From positions 145,001 through 209,000 of the forward strand of contig CAJNDS010002123.1 in NCBI GenBank assembly GCA_905221605.1: DNA of 64,000 nucleotides. The letters run 5' to 3'. A model generated the notes under the pieces. It had not been told where the DNA came from and ran no database searches. It was given only the letters and a program-made list of their open reading frames with translations. Origin of the DNA: Symbiodinium natans. Lineage: Eukaryota > Sar > Dinophyceae > Suessiales > Symbiodiniaceae. A program made the position numbers and the translations under genes. Positions 53,973-63,755 of the stretch are shown here, one piece after another. Each line of letters begins with the position of its first letter. Position 1 is the stretch's first letter.

Positions 53973-54328
53973 CTGAAAAGTAACTTACCACAAGCTTAGG
54001 GTTCAGGGTTTAGGGTTTAGGGTTGAGGGTTTAGGGTTTGGGGTTTAGGGTTTAGGGTTTGGGGTTTAGGGTTTAGGGTTTTGGGTTTAGGGTTTAGGGT
54101 TTGGGGTTTAGGGTTTAGGGTTTGGGGGGGGGGGGGGGGGCGGCTTCAGTAGGAGGGAGGGGTATTCTAGGAATACACACACATGACTAGCTTTCATTTA
54201 CTCTATGCCCTTCTGTTGGTAAGTATATCTGTACAAACTTAGACATAGTTCACATACAAAAAACATGTATACACAGGAAAAAGAAACGAGAGAGAGAGAG
54301 AGAGAGTAAATGATATGGACTCCTTGCT

Positions 54329-54496
54329 ATGGTAGCCCTTTTGCTAGGTTGCCCAGCAGCAAACCATCAACACGTCCGACAGCTTCAAGCAGAAATGGAT
54401 AACGACGACTACGAGTTCGCAAAACAATGCATTTCCCCATTTGAAACCCCAGTGCGACCTGAGCCAATTACGCGGACAATATCTCCTGAACCCTAA
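54329..54496 (+). CDS. Small plus-strand ORF, 55 residues, signal-like start
   Basis: ATG at 54329, then VALLLGCPAANHQHVRQLQA, DNDDYEFAKQCISPF and PVRPEPITRTISPEP to TAA. It is one of the few convincing plus-strand frames. It may be an independent small gene or chance. Confidence 0.3.
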   Translation: MVALLLGCPAANHQHVRQLQAEMDNDDYEFAKQCISPFETPVRPEPITRTISPEP

Positions 54497-54807
54497 ACTA
54501 CCCTAAACCCGAAACCCGAAACCCTAAACCCTAAACCCTAAACCCTAAACCCTAAACCCTAAACCCTAAACCCTAAACCCTAAAAGGGCTCCCAGGAGCT
54601 TTCTAAGCGGACCGGACCCGTCAGAAAGGGAGCTAAGGGACACTGCTGGGCATCCCGGGGTCCCTAAACCCGAAAGGGCTTAGGGTTTAGGGTTTATTAT
54701 AGGGTTTAGGGTTTAGGGTTTAGGGTTTAGGGTTTAGGGTTTAGGGTTTAGGGTTTAGGGTTTCCCCTGAGCCCTAAACAGGGACAGGTGGGTATACTCT
54801 CGGCGAA

Positions 54808-54906
54808 TCAGGCCCCTTCTTCTTGCCCAACCTTGGATGGGGTTTCGGGTGCAGGGGTTCGCAGGACATGCCACAGAGTATCCTGAAGCCACTCCGTGTA
54901 CGGCAT
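54808..54906 (-). CDS. Exon candidate
   Basis: Reads PYTEWLQDTLWHVLRTPAPE then TPSKVGQEEGA and TGA. Confidence 0.58.
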   Translation of the reverse strand: MPYTEWLQDTLWHVLRTPAPETPSKVGQEEGA

Positions 54907-55181
54907 GCTCCCTAAACCCTAAACCCTAAACCCTAAACCCTAAACTCCTAAACCCTAAGGGTTTCAAAGGGCTCTGAAGGCTTAAAGTGTGGGCCTTCCA
55001 GGGCTTGCAGGTTTAAGGATTTGGGCCAGGCCAACACGGTTTAGGTCTTCAGGGTTTTCGGGCTTTAGGGTTTAGGGCTTAGGGATTAGGGGTTTAGGGT
55101 TGAGGTGTTTAGGGTTTAGGGCTTAGGGTTTAGGGTTGAGGTGTTTAGGGGTTTAGGGCTAGAGGGCTGTAGGGGATTTAG

Positions 55182-55271
55182 ATATTCCACGGGTGTCTTT
55201 GTCCAAGTGGCAGAGCTCCACCGGATCGCACGTTTGCCAGCCGGACGGCGAGACGAGTTCGGCCTTGTAGC
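55182..55271 (-). CDS. Exon candidate, cysteine-containing
   Basis: GACAG acceptor, then YKAELVSPSGWQTCDPVELC and HLDKDTRGI. Confidence 0.66.
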
Positions 55272-55845
55272 CTGTCAAAAAGGAGAACCCCTAAACCCTA
55301 AACCCTAAACCCTACACCCCTAAACCCTGAACCCCTAAACCCCTAAACCCTAAACACCCCTAAAGCCCTAAGCCCTATACCCTAAACCCTGTTGACGGCT
55401 TGCCAAAACCCTAGCAAACCCACCCTAGGCCCACGTCGTAGTTCTGACCACGATTGCACTACCCTAAATCTTAAACCCTGCAAGGAGGCACCCCCTAGTT
55501 ACAAGTAGAATCATAAGGACCATCAATAGGGTTGCACGGCTCCCAACTTAGGTTCTAAGTCCCTTAACTACAGGTGGCCCCTGTGTAAACCCTATACAAC
55601 ATAGTCCCTATAAAGCTAAGTATAGCCCCTACATTACCCCCTAGGATCCCTTACAAGGGTCCCTCCTCTGGTCCCTCGACTCAACCACCCAAGTGTGTAG
55701 TAACGGGGCCCTCCTTGTGAGCCCCGAACCCTAAACCGAAAACCCTAAACCCTAAACCCTAACCCCTAAACCCTAAACCCTAAACCCTAGACCCTAACCC
55801 GTTTTGTGACGGGGGCCCTCCGGGCCCTCCTTGTCAGCCCCGAAC

Positions 55846-55946
55846 TGGGAAGAACCCGGGCGTCCTGACAATGCGGCGCCCTTCATATCCAGGTCTTTGA
55901 CCGCCGGGAAGGTGGTGCCCCTAATGTAGATGTACGGCGGATTCTC
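55846..55946 (-). CDS. Exon candidate
   Basis: CCCCCCAG acceptor, then ENPPYIYIRGTTFPAVKDLD and MKGAALSGRPG. Confidence 0.67.
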
Positions 55947-56441
55947 CTGGGGGGCATGGGAGGGTTAAGGGTTTAGGGTGTAGGGTTTCGGGTTTAAGGG
56001 GTTTCGGGGTTTCGGGGTGTATTGATGGGGTAGTATGGGTGCCCTACTAAGCCGGTATTTTGGGGCTTTGGGGGTTAGGATTTTGGGTCTAGGGTTGAAG
56101 GGTTTGCGGGCTCATGCGCTACTTCTGACCGTAGACCTGCCCCACATGATACAGGGGCCGGAATCAACTAGAGTAGGGTTTTGGGGATAGCATAATTTCG
56201 GAGGGACCATAGGGGGAATGTTACGAAAGTAGTTATTCCGACCCCGAAAGTACAGAGGACCCACCCCCCCAACTCCAAACCGCAGTGCTGGGAAGCGCGG
56301 GGCCGAGCCTCAACCCTGTTGTGGCGCTTTAGGGCTTGCAGGGCTTTGGATGTTAGGGTTTAGGGTTTAGGGTTTAGGACTTAGGGTTTAGGGTTTAGGG
56401 TTACAGTAGGGTGTAGGGTGTAGGGTGTAGGGATGTACTTC

Positions 56442-56558
56442 ATGCTCTTGACAACCTGAACCCAGGAGACGAAAAGGACTTCCTCTCTGCTGACTCGTTG
56501 CAAGATGCACAGGGCCGTTTCACGCAGGCTTCACACTGGAATCCACGATGTGCCATGT
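56442..56558 (-). CDS. Exon candidate, cysteine-rich
   Basis: TCAG acceptor, then MAHRGFQCEACVKRPCASCN: two C-x2-C pairs, zinc- or EGF-like. Confidence 0.6.
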
Positions 56559-56716
56559 CTGACCAAAAACCTTAAAACCCCAAACCCTAAACCCTAAACC
56601 CTAAACCCAAAACCCTACGTAAACCCTAACCCCCTAAACCCTAAACCCTAAACCCTAAACCCCTAACCCTAAACCCTAAACCCTGTTTGAGGAAGCAGGC
56701 AGTGATGCCCAGGTAC

Positions 56717-56743
56717 GTTGATCATCATGCCCAGGTCCAGCAC
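56717..56743 (-). CDS. Microexon candidate, 27 bp
   Basis: CCACAG acceptor and AAC|GTACCT donor enclose nine codons, VLDLGMMIN. If the donor is not used, the frame continues VPGHHCLLPQT. Confidence 0.5.
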
Positions 56744-57180
56744 CTGTGGCCGAAAAGAGGCAAACGGCAGTTTCAAACAACAAAAGGTTTAGGGTTTAGG
56801 GTTTAGGGTTGAGGGTTTTAGGGTATTCGGGGTTTAGGGCTTTAGGGTTTCAGAGGGTTTTAGGGTTTATTAGGGCCTCCAAGTAAACAGGGGACCCCTA
56901 GGGTTTTGGGACTACGGAGCTGCAGGCGCAGATATGAATTTAAAGCCCCATGTTGTAGGCAAAGCCCCATGTTGTAGTTTACCCTAAACCCTAAACCCTA
57001 AAACCCTAAACCCTAAACCCTAAAGTTTCACTTGGGGGTTTAGGGTCAGACCCTCTAGGTCAGAGCCTCTAGATGCAAAACATTAAAGTGGAACGAGAGT
57101 GGAGACTCACAAAGGCCTGTGATGTAGATCAACCCGCCTCAACCCCCCTCACCCCCTCCCATTTCAATTTTGGAGGGGTA

Positions 57181-57395
57181 CCCCTCAACCCTCAACCCTC
57201 AAACCCTCAAACCCTCAAACCCTCAAACCCTCAAACCCTCAGACCCTCAAACCCTCAAACCCTCAAACCCTCAAACCCTCAAACCCTCAAACCCTCAAAC
57301 CCTCAAACCCTCAAACCCTCAAACCCTCAAACCCTCAAACCCTCAAACCCTCAAACCCTCAAACCCTCAAACCCTCAAACGCTCAAACCCTAAAC
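57181..57395. repeat. AAACCCTC 8-mer array, about 24 units
   Basis: A homogeneous telomere variant with an inserted C after CCCT. It produces the spurious periodic proline frames on plus. Confidence 0.96.
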
Positions 57396-57916
57396 CCTAA
57401 ACTCCGTGATTCTGCAACTGAGAGGTGGCTTAGCTTAGGACTTACGTGTCTGGGGCTTTCCGTGCCAGGGTTTAGGACCGGACGCCCTAACCTCTCAGGC
57501 AGTGGCTGAAGGCTTTGCAGGCCTAAGCCTGATATACCCTATACCCTTTAACCCTATGACCCTATAACCCTACAACCCTGTAACCCTAAACCCTAAACCC
57601 TAAACTAAAGACTAAAACCCTAAACCCTAAACCCTAAACCCTACACCCTACACCCTTTAAACCCTAAACCCTTTAAACCCTAAACCCTGTAGGGCTCTAG
57701 GGTTAAAGACATGGCCTTGGGTTTGGGGCTGAGGGCTCTGGTTGAGAGCTGCGGGCTCTCGTGACCCAAGCCCTGTAGCCTACATGGGGTTTAGGGTTTT
57801 AAACGGTGTAGGGTAAACATGCTGGACCCTAAACCCTAATTACTATCCCTAAACCCTGAACCCTAAACCCCAAACCCTGAGACGCTATACGCTTAAACGT
57901 CAAACCCTAGCTGTAC

Positions 57917-57981
57917 CTCAGAGTACACGGCGTTCGCGACGGCAGCCTCCATGGCCGACCTTTCACGTGGCTTTAGGACCC
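57917..57981 (-). CDS. Exon candidate with GT donor
   Basis: Reads VLKPRERSAMEAAVANAVYS with GAG|GTACAG. Confidence 0.6.
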
Positions 57982-58229
57982 CTTACCGAAACATAAGGCC
58001 CATGTTGGTTTAGGGGTTTAGTTAGGGTTGGGATTGACGCAATAGGCTCTGCAGACAGAAGAAACCCGGAAGCCGCGAAATCTCAAAGACACCTAAGCTT
58101 CTAAACCCCTAGAGCAAACTCGAGCAAGCATGAGAGCCCATCGAAACCCCAAAGCCCCAAAAATCCCCAAGGTCCCACGGCAGAACCCGAAAAACCCAAA
58201 AACTCTGAAAGCCCTCCAAGCCCGCAAAG

Positions 58230-58311
58230 CCCTCAGGTCATGTCCGAGGCACGGCAGGGGCTGCGCATAGGTGATGATGTTCGCCAGCCCTGCCTCCTGA
58301 TCTCCGGGGAC
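58230..58311 (-). CDS. Exon candidate
   Basis: CCCAG acceptor, then VPGDQEAGLANIITYAQPLP and CLGHDLR. Confidence 0.64.
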
Positions 58312-58358
58312 CTGGGTTTAGGGTTTAGGGTTTAGGGTTTAAGGTTTTGGGTTTTGGG

Positions 58359-58526
58359 TTCAGGGTTCGAACCCTCCAAGCCCTGAACCCCAAACCCTAA
58401 AGCCCAAGCCTTGAGATGTTCCCCCTAATACAGTCCTTAAGTAATTCAGGGTTCGAACCCTCCAAGCCCTGAACCCCAAACCCTAAAGCCCAAGCCTTGA
58501 GATGTTCCCCCTAATACAGTCCTTAA
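58359..58526. repeat. 82-bp direct repeat, two copies 86 bp apart
   Basis: 58359-58440 and 58445-58526 share the same sequence, from TTCAGGGTTCGAACCC to ACAGTCCTTAA. Each includes the left end of a family C element; only the second continues into a full element. Confidence 0.9.
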
Positions 58527-58696
58527 TAGGAATTACTTATTGGCCCAAAACCCACGGTAATAGAAGTTGAAACTTTCAGAATAAACTACCTTATAAGAAG
58601 CCCAAAAGTTGAAAGTTGGGTTTTGAACCAGTAAGATTACAGTAGGGGGTACTATAGTCCCTATGAAGGACTGCTAGTATAACGGGGAACATCCCG
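58499..58696 (+). mobile_element. Family C element, long form
   Basis: GAGATGTTCCCCCTAATACA...GACTGCTAGTATAACGGGGA and ACATCCC. The interior (58570-58630) differs from the short copies. Confidence 0.72.
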
Positions 58697-58804
58697 ACCC
58701 CTAACCGCAAAGCTCGGTCGAGCGGGGCGAACCAAGTGCTCCTAAGTGGGCGGTTTGGCGGGTTAGGATTTGAGGGCTTGTAGGGGGAATCATTGATCGG
58801 CCGT

Positions 58805-58892
58805 AAAGCCCTCTGAAAAATATTCCTAAATATGATCCTGTTCAACCCAGAAAGGGAAGGTATGAAATATTCACAGGGACTACCTAGAATTT
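58805..58892 (+). mobile_element. Family F element
   Basis: AATATTCCTAAATATGATCC and GTTCAACCCAGAAAGGGAAG. Related pieces at 5560-5605, 6018-6092, 29995-30085 and 59163-59242. Confidence 0.65.
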
Positions 58893-59379
58893 GGTAGTAC
58901 TAGTAGGTTTGGGGTTTGCAGTAGGTGCTGCGCGGGTGTTGGGATTTCGGGTTGTCGGGGGATATCGGGAATAAGGGGGCTTAGGAGTTAAGAGATCGCG
59001 CATCGCTTAGGAGTTCTCAAGCTACCCGAAGCTCATCAAAAAACCTAACCCTGAACCCGTAAGGCCTTAAACCTACGAAGAGATTGAGTGCAAACCCCGC
59101 CGGCTGAGTTCTGAAGATTTCAAGGGTTTAGGGATTTCGGTTTGGGGTTTAGGGTACTATGTTGGCACCTATAAGCATTCCTAAATTATGTCCTCTTGAT
59201 TTCCAATAAGGAAACAAACAATCTCCCAGGATACTACTTGTAGTATACGGCGCGGGGGCGGGTATATAAGGGTTTATGTTTTGGGGTGGGCTTTGGGCTT
59301 AGGGCTTTAGGTCAGAGCCCTAAACCTAAACCCTAAGCCCTAAACCCTTAACCCCTTAACCCCTGAACCCTAAACTGCT

Positions 59380-59462
59380 ACAAACCGAGGTGCGAAGACC
59401 AGGGAACTTGTCTGGTGGTTTTGGACTTGCAGCTTGATGATGATGTCCTGAGCCGTTTTGGG
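59380..59462 (-). CDS. Exon candidate
   Basis: Reads KTAQDIIIKLQVQNHQTSSL then VFAPRFVA. Confidence 0.62.
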
Positions 59463-59550
59463 CTGTTTGGGCCCTCAGCCTAAACCCTAAACCCTAAACC
59501 CTAAACCCGAAACCCCCAAAATACCCTAAATCCTAAACCCAAACTTTACA

Positions 59551-59640
59551 CGGCAGGCCGGAGGCTTGGAGTTTGCAATGATACCCATGCCTTCGCTTCC
59601 CAATCTCACCCCTTTTGCTGGCAACTGCTCGTTCCTCGGG
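59551..59640 (-). CDS. Exon candidate
   Basis: Reads PRNEQLPAKGVRLGSEGMGI then IANSKPPACR. Confidence 0.55.
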
Positions 59641-59729
59641 GCTAGGGTCACTTTAGGGTCTATAGGGTTTGGTGTTTACAGGGTTTAGGGTTTGGGGATT
59701 AGGGTTTAGGGCTTAGGGTTTTGGGCTGA

Positions 59730-59825
59730 GGGTGCATTGCCCGCAGAATACCAAACTCTTGACTCCTGAGCCTAACAGGCACCAGCCCTGGGTGTATCAC
59801 TGTAGAATACCCCGAAGTGCCAACG
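59730..59825 (-). CDS. Exon candidate
   Basis: ATTCAG acceptor, then VGTSGYSTVIHPGLVPVRLR and SQEFGILRAMH. Confidence 0.56.
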
Positions 59826-59895
59826 CTGAATGCCCTGGGAGCCCGACCCTGCAACCCTACAAACTAACCCCGAAATCCAGCTTAAATGAGTTCGG

Positions 59896-60006
59896 TTGGG
59901 ATGTTCCCCCTTGCACGAACAGTCCTTATCCAGGGATTCTAGTACCCCCCCATTATCATCCCTATTCCAGGACTATATTCAAAATTGGTATAAGGGGGAA
60001 CAACCC
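59896..60006 (+). mobile_element. Family C element
   Basis: TTGGGATGTTCCCCCTTGCA...GGTATAAGGGGGAACAACCC. Confidence 0.82.
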
Positions 60007-60129
60007 ATGATATAGGGTTCTAGGGATTCTGGAGTCTGAACGATGTAGGTTTAGGGTTTAGGGTTTAGGGTTTAGGGTTTAGGGTTTAGGGTTTAGGGTT
60101 TAGGGTTCAGGGTTTTCTAGGGTCTAAAA

Positions 60130-60186
60130 CTTGAAACGCCGTGGCACCGTGAGAGCTGCCGGTCGAAGGTTGCAGTACGCCGTATC
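60130..60186 (-). CDS. Exon candidate
   Basis: CCCCAG acceptor, then DTAYCNLRPAALTVPRRFKF. Confidence 0.52.
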
Positions 60187-60433
60187 CTGGGGCAAACAGT
60201 ATAGGATTTCGGCTGTACACGGTTTGGGGTTTAGAGTTTAGGGTTGAGGGTTTAGGGTTGAGGGTGTAGCGTGCAAGGTGTAGGGTTTTGGATGTGTAGG
60301 GTTTAGAGGGCTCTAGAGTTTAGGGTTGAGGGTTTAGGGTTTAGGGTTTAGAGAGGCTCGGGACTTGAAGGTTGTGGGTTGAGGGTTTTTAGGCTTCATT
60401 CTTTTAAGGCTTTTTACCTGGTGATTTGGCCTA

Positions 60434-60530
60434 GGGACTATGTTGCTGAACCCCCACACCAACAACATGGATGCCGCCAAAGCAAAACCTCAAAAACACT
60501 TGCCAGGAGATCGTGTTCTCGAAGTTGTGT
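60434..60530 (-). CDS. Exon candidate, strand ambiguous
   Basis: Minus reads HNFENTISWQVFLRFCFGGI then HVVGVGVQQHSP. Plus reads MLLNPHTNNMDAAKAKPQKH then VLEVVYLGMMV. Confidence 0.42.
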
Positions 60531-60878
60531 ATCTTGGGATGATGGTTTAGGGATCTCCGGACACATTTTTTTGCGCAAGCCCTAAACCCTAAACCCTAGT
60601 TACGTGTTTTAAGGGCTTATAGGGTAAGGGCCGCCAAGCAACACCCCTCAAACAGGCAAGTGAACCCGAGAGTCGGTGATTTGGAGTTTCATGTGAACCC
60701 TAAGCCTGGCCCAATAAACCCGAAAACCTACAAGCCCCAAAACCCTGAGGCACCTTAACCCCACAGAGGCTCTTGAAGCTTCCCCAAACCCTCAACCCGG
60801 ACTCAACCCTAAAGCCTAAAGCCTAAACCCTAAACCCTTAACCCTAGAGCTTGAGAAAGCCCTGCAGCTCTGACGTCA

Positions 60879-60960
60879 GAAGGCCACAGGCTCACGAACC
60901 AAGAAACCCAAAAAGCCAGGGCCCCAAACCATCGCAACAAGCGCCACAACAAAGGGCCCT
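60879..60960 (-). CDS. Exon candidate, hydrophobic
   Basis: Reads FVVALVAMVWGPGFLGFLVR. It could be a membrane helix within the upper block. Confidence 0.48.
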
Positions 60961-61548
60961 GAATCCTTACCCTAAACCCTGAACCCTAAACGCTAAGCTC
61001 CAAACCCTAGCAGACCTGAAGGCATCACCCCTGCAGTTCCGAAACCCCAAAAAAATCCTGAGACCGGATCCCTAAACCAAGCCCAAGAATGTAGGGTTGA
61101 GGGTTTAGGGTTTAGGGTTTAGGGGTCGAGCCTGCTTCTTCAATCATCGAGCACGATATCTCAAGACGCGCTGCGCTCACCAGCGGTGACAAGAACAAGA
61201 CGCTGGCACAGCGCCCCTAAACCCTAAACCTAAACCCTAAACCCTAAACCCTAAACCCTAAACCCGAAGCCCTAAACCCTAAACCCTAAACCCTAAACCC
61301 TAAACCCTAAACCCTAACCCGAAACCCGAAACCCTAAACCCTGAGCCCAATTGGGGGAAGCCGCGGGTGCAAGGGAATTTGGGGGTACTTAGGCTTAGGG
61401 GGCTTAGGGGGCTTAGGGCTTCAGGGGGTTTAGGGAGCTTAGGGAGTTTGGGGGGGTTTATGTGGTTTGGGAGGTTTGCGGGTTTAGGGGGTTTAGGAAG
61501 CCTATAGTGGGGTTTATGTTTAGCCTTGAGGTAGTAGCCTTCGGTTCC

Positions 61549-61619
61549 AGGCGAGCGTCCCACGTCGACGAGAAGATGGTGGTGCCGCAGAGGTTGTACG
61601 ATTCACCTGGCATGCCGCT
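61549..61619 (-). CDS. Exon candidate
   Basis: GAGCAG acceptor, then SGMPGESYNLCGTTIFSSTW and DARLE. Confidence 0.62.
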
Positions 61620-61952
61620 CTGCTCTCAACCCTGCAGGAGGGTTGGCGGCTTAGGCTTCGGGCTTGCCGGGGAAGGTTTTCATGAAGGGCCTCCAAGGAG
61701 CGCCCCCCCCCCCCCCCCCTGTTACAAGCAGAGGTAGTCATAAGTCCCATAACTACAGTTGGTATAGTAAGGGGCCCTCCTTGTATAAGCCAAAGTGCAA
61801 ACTCCAAACCTAAACCCTAAACCCTAAACCCCAAACCCTAAACCCCAAACCCCAAACCCGAACCCTAAACCCCAAACCCCAAACCCCAAACCCCAAACCC
61901 CAAACTCCGCACCCCAAACCCCAAACCCCAAACCCCAAACCCTAAACCCTAA

Positions 61953-62041
61953 GGCTTGGGTTCGCAGAACTCGAAGCACAAAGCCGGCGGGGCCATTCTT
62001 GTAGACGTAGAGCTGGAGGATGTCTGCGGGCAAGCCGAAGC
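61953..62041 (-). CDS. Exon candidate
   Basis: GGCAG acceptor, then GFGLPADILQLYVYKNGPAG and FVLRVLRTQ. Confidence 0.68.
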
Positions 62042-62153
62042 CTGCCAACCCTAAACCCTACAAACCCTACAAACCCTATGTAAACCCTACAAACCCTATG
62101 TAAACCCTAAGAGCCCCATGCAAAACCCTAAGCCCTAAACCTCAACGTTGTAG

Positions 62154-62225
62154 AGTCCAGGGGTTGAAACTTGAAAGGGTGACGCGAGGATACGCGATGG
62201 GGATGCTCCGACAGAAGTTCGGGCA
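62154..62225 (-). CDS. Exon candidate
   Basis: TTGACAG acceptor, then CPNFCRSIPIAYPRVTLSSF. Confidence 0.58.
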
Positions 62226-62527
62226 CTGTCAAGTGAGCTTGACTTCAGCACCCTGACCCTAAACCCTAAACCCTAAACCCCAAACCCTGACCCCCCCAAC
62301 TACCCTAGTTTCCGAGCGATGGTATATGGGGTAGTTGGCGAAATTTAGGGTTGCTTTTGGATCCTATATATCCTACGGCACACTTATAGTAAGGATCCCA
62401 AAAGGGACCAGAGTTCGGAGAATAACCCACAGAGGTTAGCTATATACCTGAAGAACCTCAAGCCTACTTCTCTTGCAGTTTCGGACAAAAAACGTCCAGG
62501 ATTCTTAGGTAGCCTAGAGAAAGTAGA

Positions 62528-62633
62528 CCCAAGAGCAACCTAGGTATACAAAGCGTGCCCTGTTTGGTTCAAAGGAGCTTATAAGGGAGACTAAGCCCCC
62601 CAAAAAAGGGAATAAGGCCCACTCTCTCGGGGT
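62528..62633 (+). mobile_element. Family A element
   Basis: ACCCAAGAGCAACCTAGGTA start; AGGGAGACTAAGCCCCCCAA and AAAGGGAATAAGG body as in the copy at 21311. Confidence 0.78.
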
Positions 62634-62701
62634 GCTAGTTAAGGTAAAGCCAGGAACAGATTGTAGGTAACCTGCAAAAAGTAGGCTTGGGGCTCTCAAG
62701 G

Positions 62702-62826
62702 CACACCCTAAACCCTAAACCCTAAACCCTAAACCCTAAACCCTAAACCCTAAACCCTAAACCCTAAACCCTAAACCCTAAACCCTAACCCCTAAACCCC
62801 TAAACCCCAAACCTTAAACCCTAAGT
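62702..62826. repeat. CCCTAAA array, about 12 units plus CCCCTAAA
   Basis: Directly follows a family E element end. Confidence 0.93.
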
Positions 62827-62840
62827 AGGTCTTTTTAGAA

Positions 62841-62901
62841 AGTCTAGGAACCTCTGCCCTCGAGTCCGGAGCCCTGAGCTCAAGTCCATCGGCTCGCGAA
62901 A
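62841..62901 (-). CDS. Exon candidate
   Basis: Reads FREPMDLSSGLRTRGQRFLD. Confidence 0.45.
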
Positions 62902-63077
62902 CCCTATACAGGCCCAGCCCCCAAACTTGGGGGGGTTTAGGGTTTAGGGTTTAGGGTTTAGGGTTTAGGGTTTAGGGTTTAGGGTTTATGGTTTAGGGTT
63001 TTCGGGTTTGAGGTTCATAAGGTTTAGGCTTTAGGGCAAACCCTCAACCACCCTGAAATGTCAACCGGCACAGCTAC

Positions 63078-63148
63078 GTCGGCCCGAACCCGAAGCTTGC
63101 GGTGCCTTCGGTTCCCGTCCCCCAGGCTGGCACATTGGTGAAGGTCGC
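63078..63148 (-). CDS. Exon candidate with GT donor
   Basis: GCCCAG acceptor and GAC|GTAGCT donor. Reads ATFTNVPAWGTGTEGTASFG. Confidence 0.62.
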
Positions 63149-63339
63149 CTGGGCCAGGTGTTGGAGGGTTTAGGGTTTAGGGTCTAGGGTTTAGAGTTTA
63201 AAGTTTAGGGTTTAGGGGCTAAGGATCCGAGGGTTAGGGCTCAGGATTGTTGGGGCTCCTACCCGCAACCTGCAACCCCCCCAAACCCAAAATCCTCAAC
63301 CCTGCATGCTAGAAGGCATGGGCCCCATCCCGCCTGTAC

Positions 63340-63370
63340 CTGCGTATTCGCGTTGATAGATGCCGACATC
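63340..63370 (-). CDS. Short exon candidate with GT donor
   Basis: Reads about DVGIYQREYA, with G|GTACAG downstream and GCCGAG upstream. Confidence 0.48.
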
Positions 63371-63665
63371 CTCGGCGGAGGGGGGAGAGGGGTCCAGGGT
63401 CTGGGTTTTAGGGTTTGGGCTTTAGGCGCTAAGTGCTTACGTACCTGGGCAAGTTTAAAGCAATACGGGCCCTTTTATCTGGGTCTCCAAGGAGCCCCTT
63501 GCACAAAGAGCATTCCTCAAAAGGGACCCCCCCCAAATGTCCTAAAGCCTAAAGCCTAAACCCTAAACATTTAAACCATTAAAACCCTTAAAACCCTTAA
63601 AACCCTTAAAACCCTTTAAACCCTAAACCCTAAACCCTAAACCCTAAAAAGCCCTAAACCCTAAA

Positions 63666-63755
63666 CCGTGCCGCTCTTCAGCGTTGCTGCTCCAAGTGGC
63701 GCTTCCACCGAGAACGTCGGCGGGGAGAAGGTGATCCAGAACCTTGGAGGTGAAC
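63666..63755 (-). CDS. Exon candidate, first in reading order here
   Basis: CAG acceptor, then FTSKVLDHLLPADVLGGSAT and WSSNAEERHG. The plus strand is also open (APSGASTENVGGEKVIQNLG). The gene continues beyond the window edge. Confidence 0.55.

Larger units (their letters stand above)
32002..63755 (-). other. Gene block: large extracellular-type protein, about 50 exon candidates, 5' end outside window
   Basis: Open minus-strand segments of 27-328 bp occur about every 500 bp. Many start after CAG or TAG and end before GT, GC or GA. The last three (34.9-33.0 kb) carry GCC2/GCC3-like motifs: YECQACAVGRW, GRYQDSTASLSCKAW and CPSNTISPEAASSSA. Upstream parts contain scattered cysteines (for example CVDCKLELD, CEACVKRPCASC) and no clear catalytic domain that I recognise. 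With the block below 28.3 kb this would make one huge ectodomain-membrane protein; two genes is the alternative. No start codon was assigned. Confidence 0.55.

Noticed and set aside
57181-57395. CRISPR-like regular repeat
   Set aside because: No spacers; a simple 8-bp tandem array in eukaryotic DNA.
57073-57400. Two plus-strand frames with NPQTLKPS periodicity
   Set aside because: Both are different frames of the same 8-mer array.
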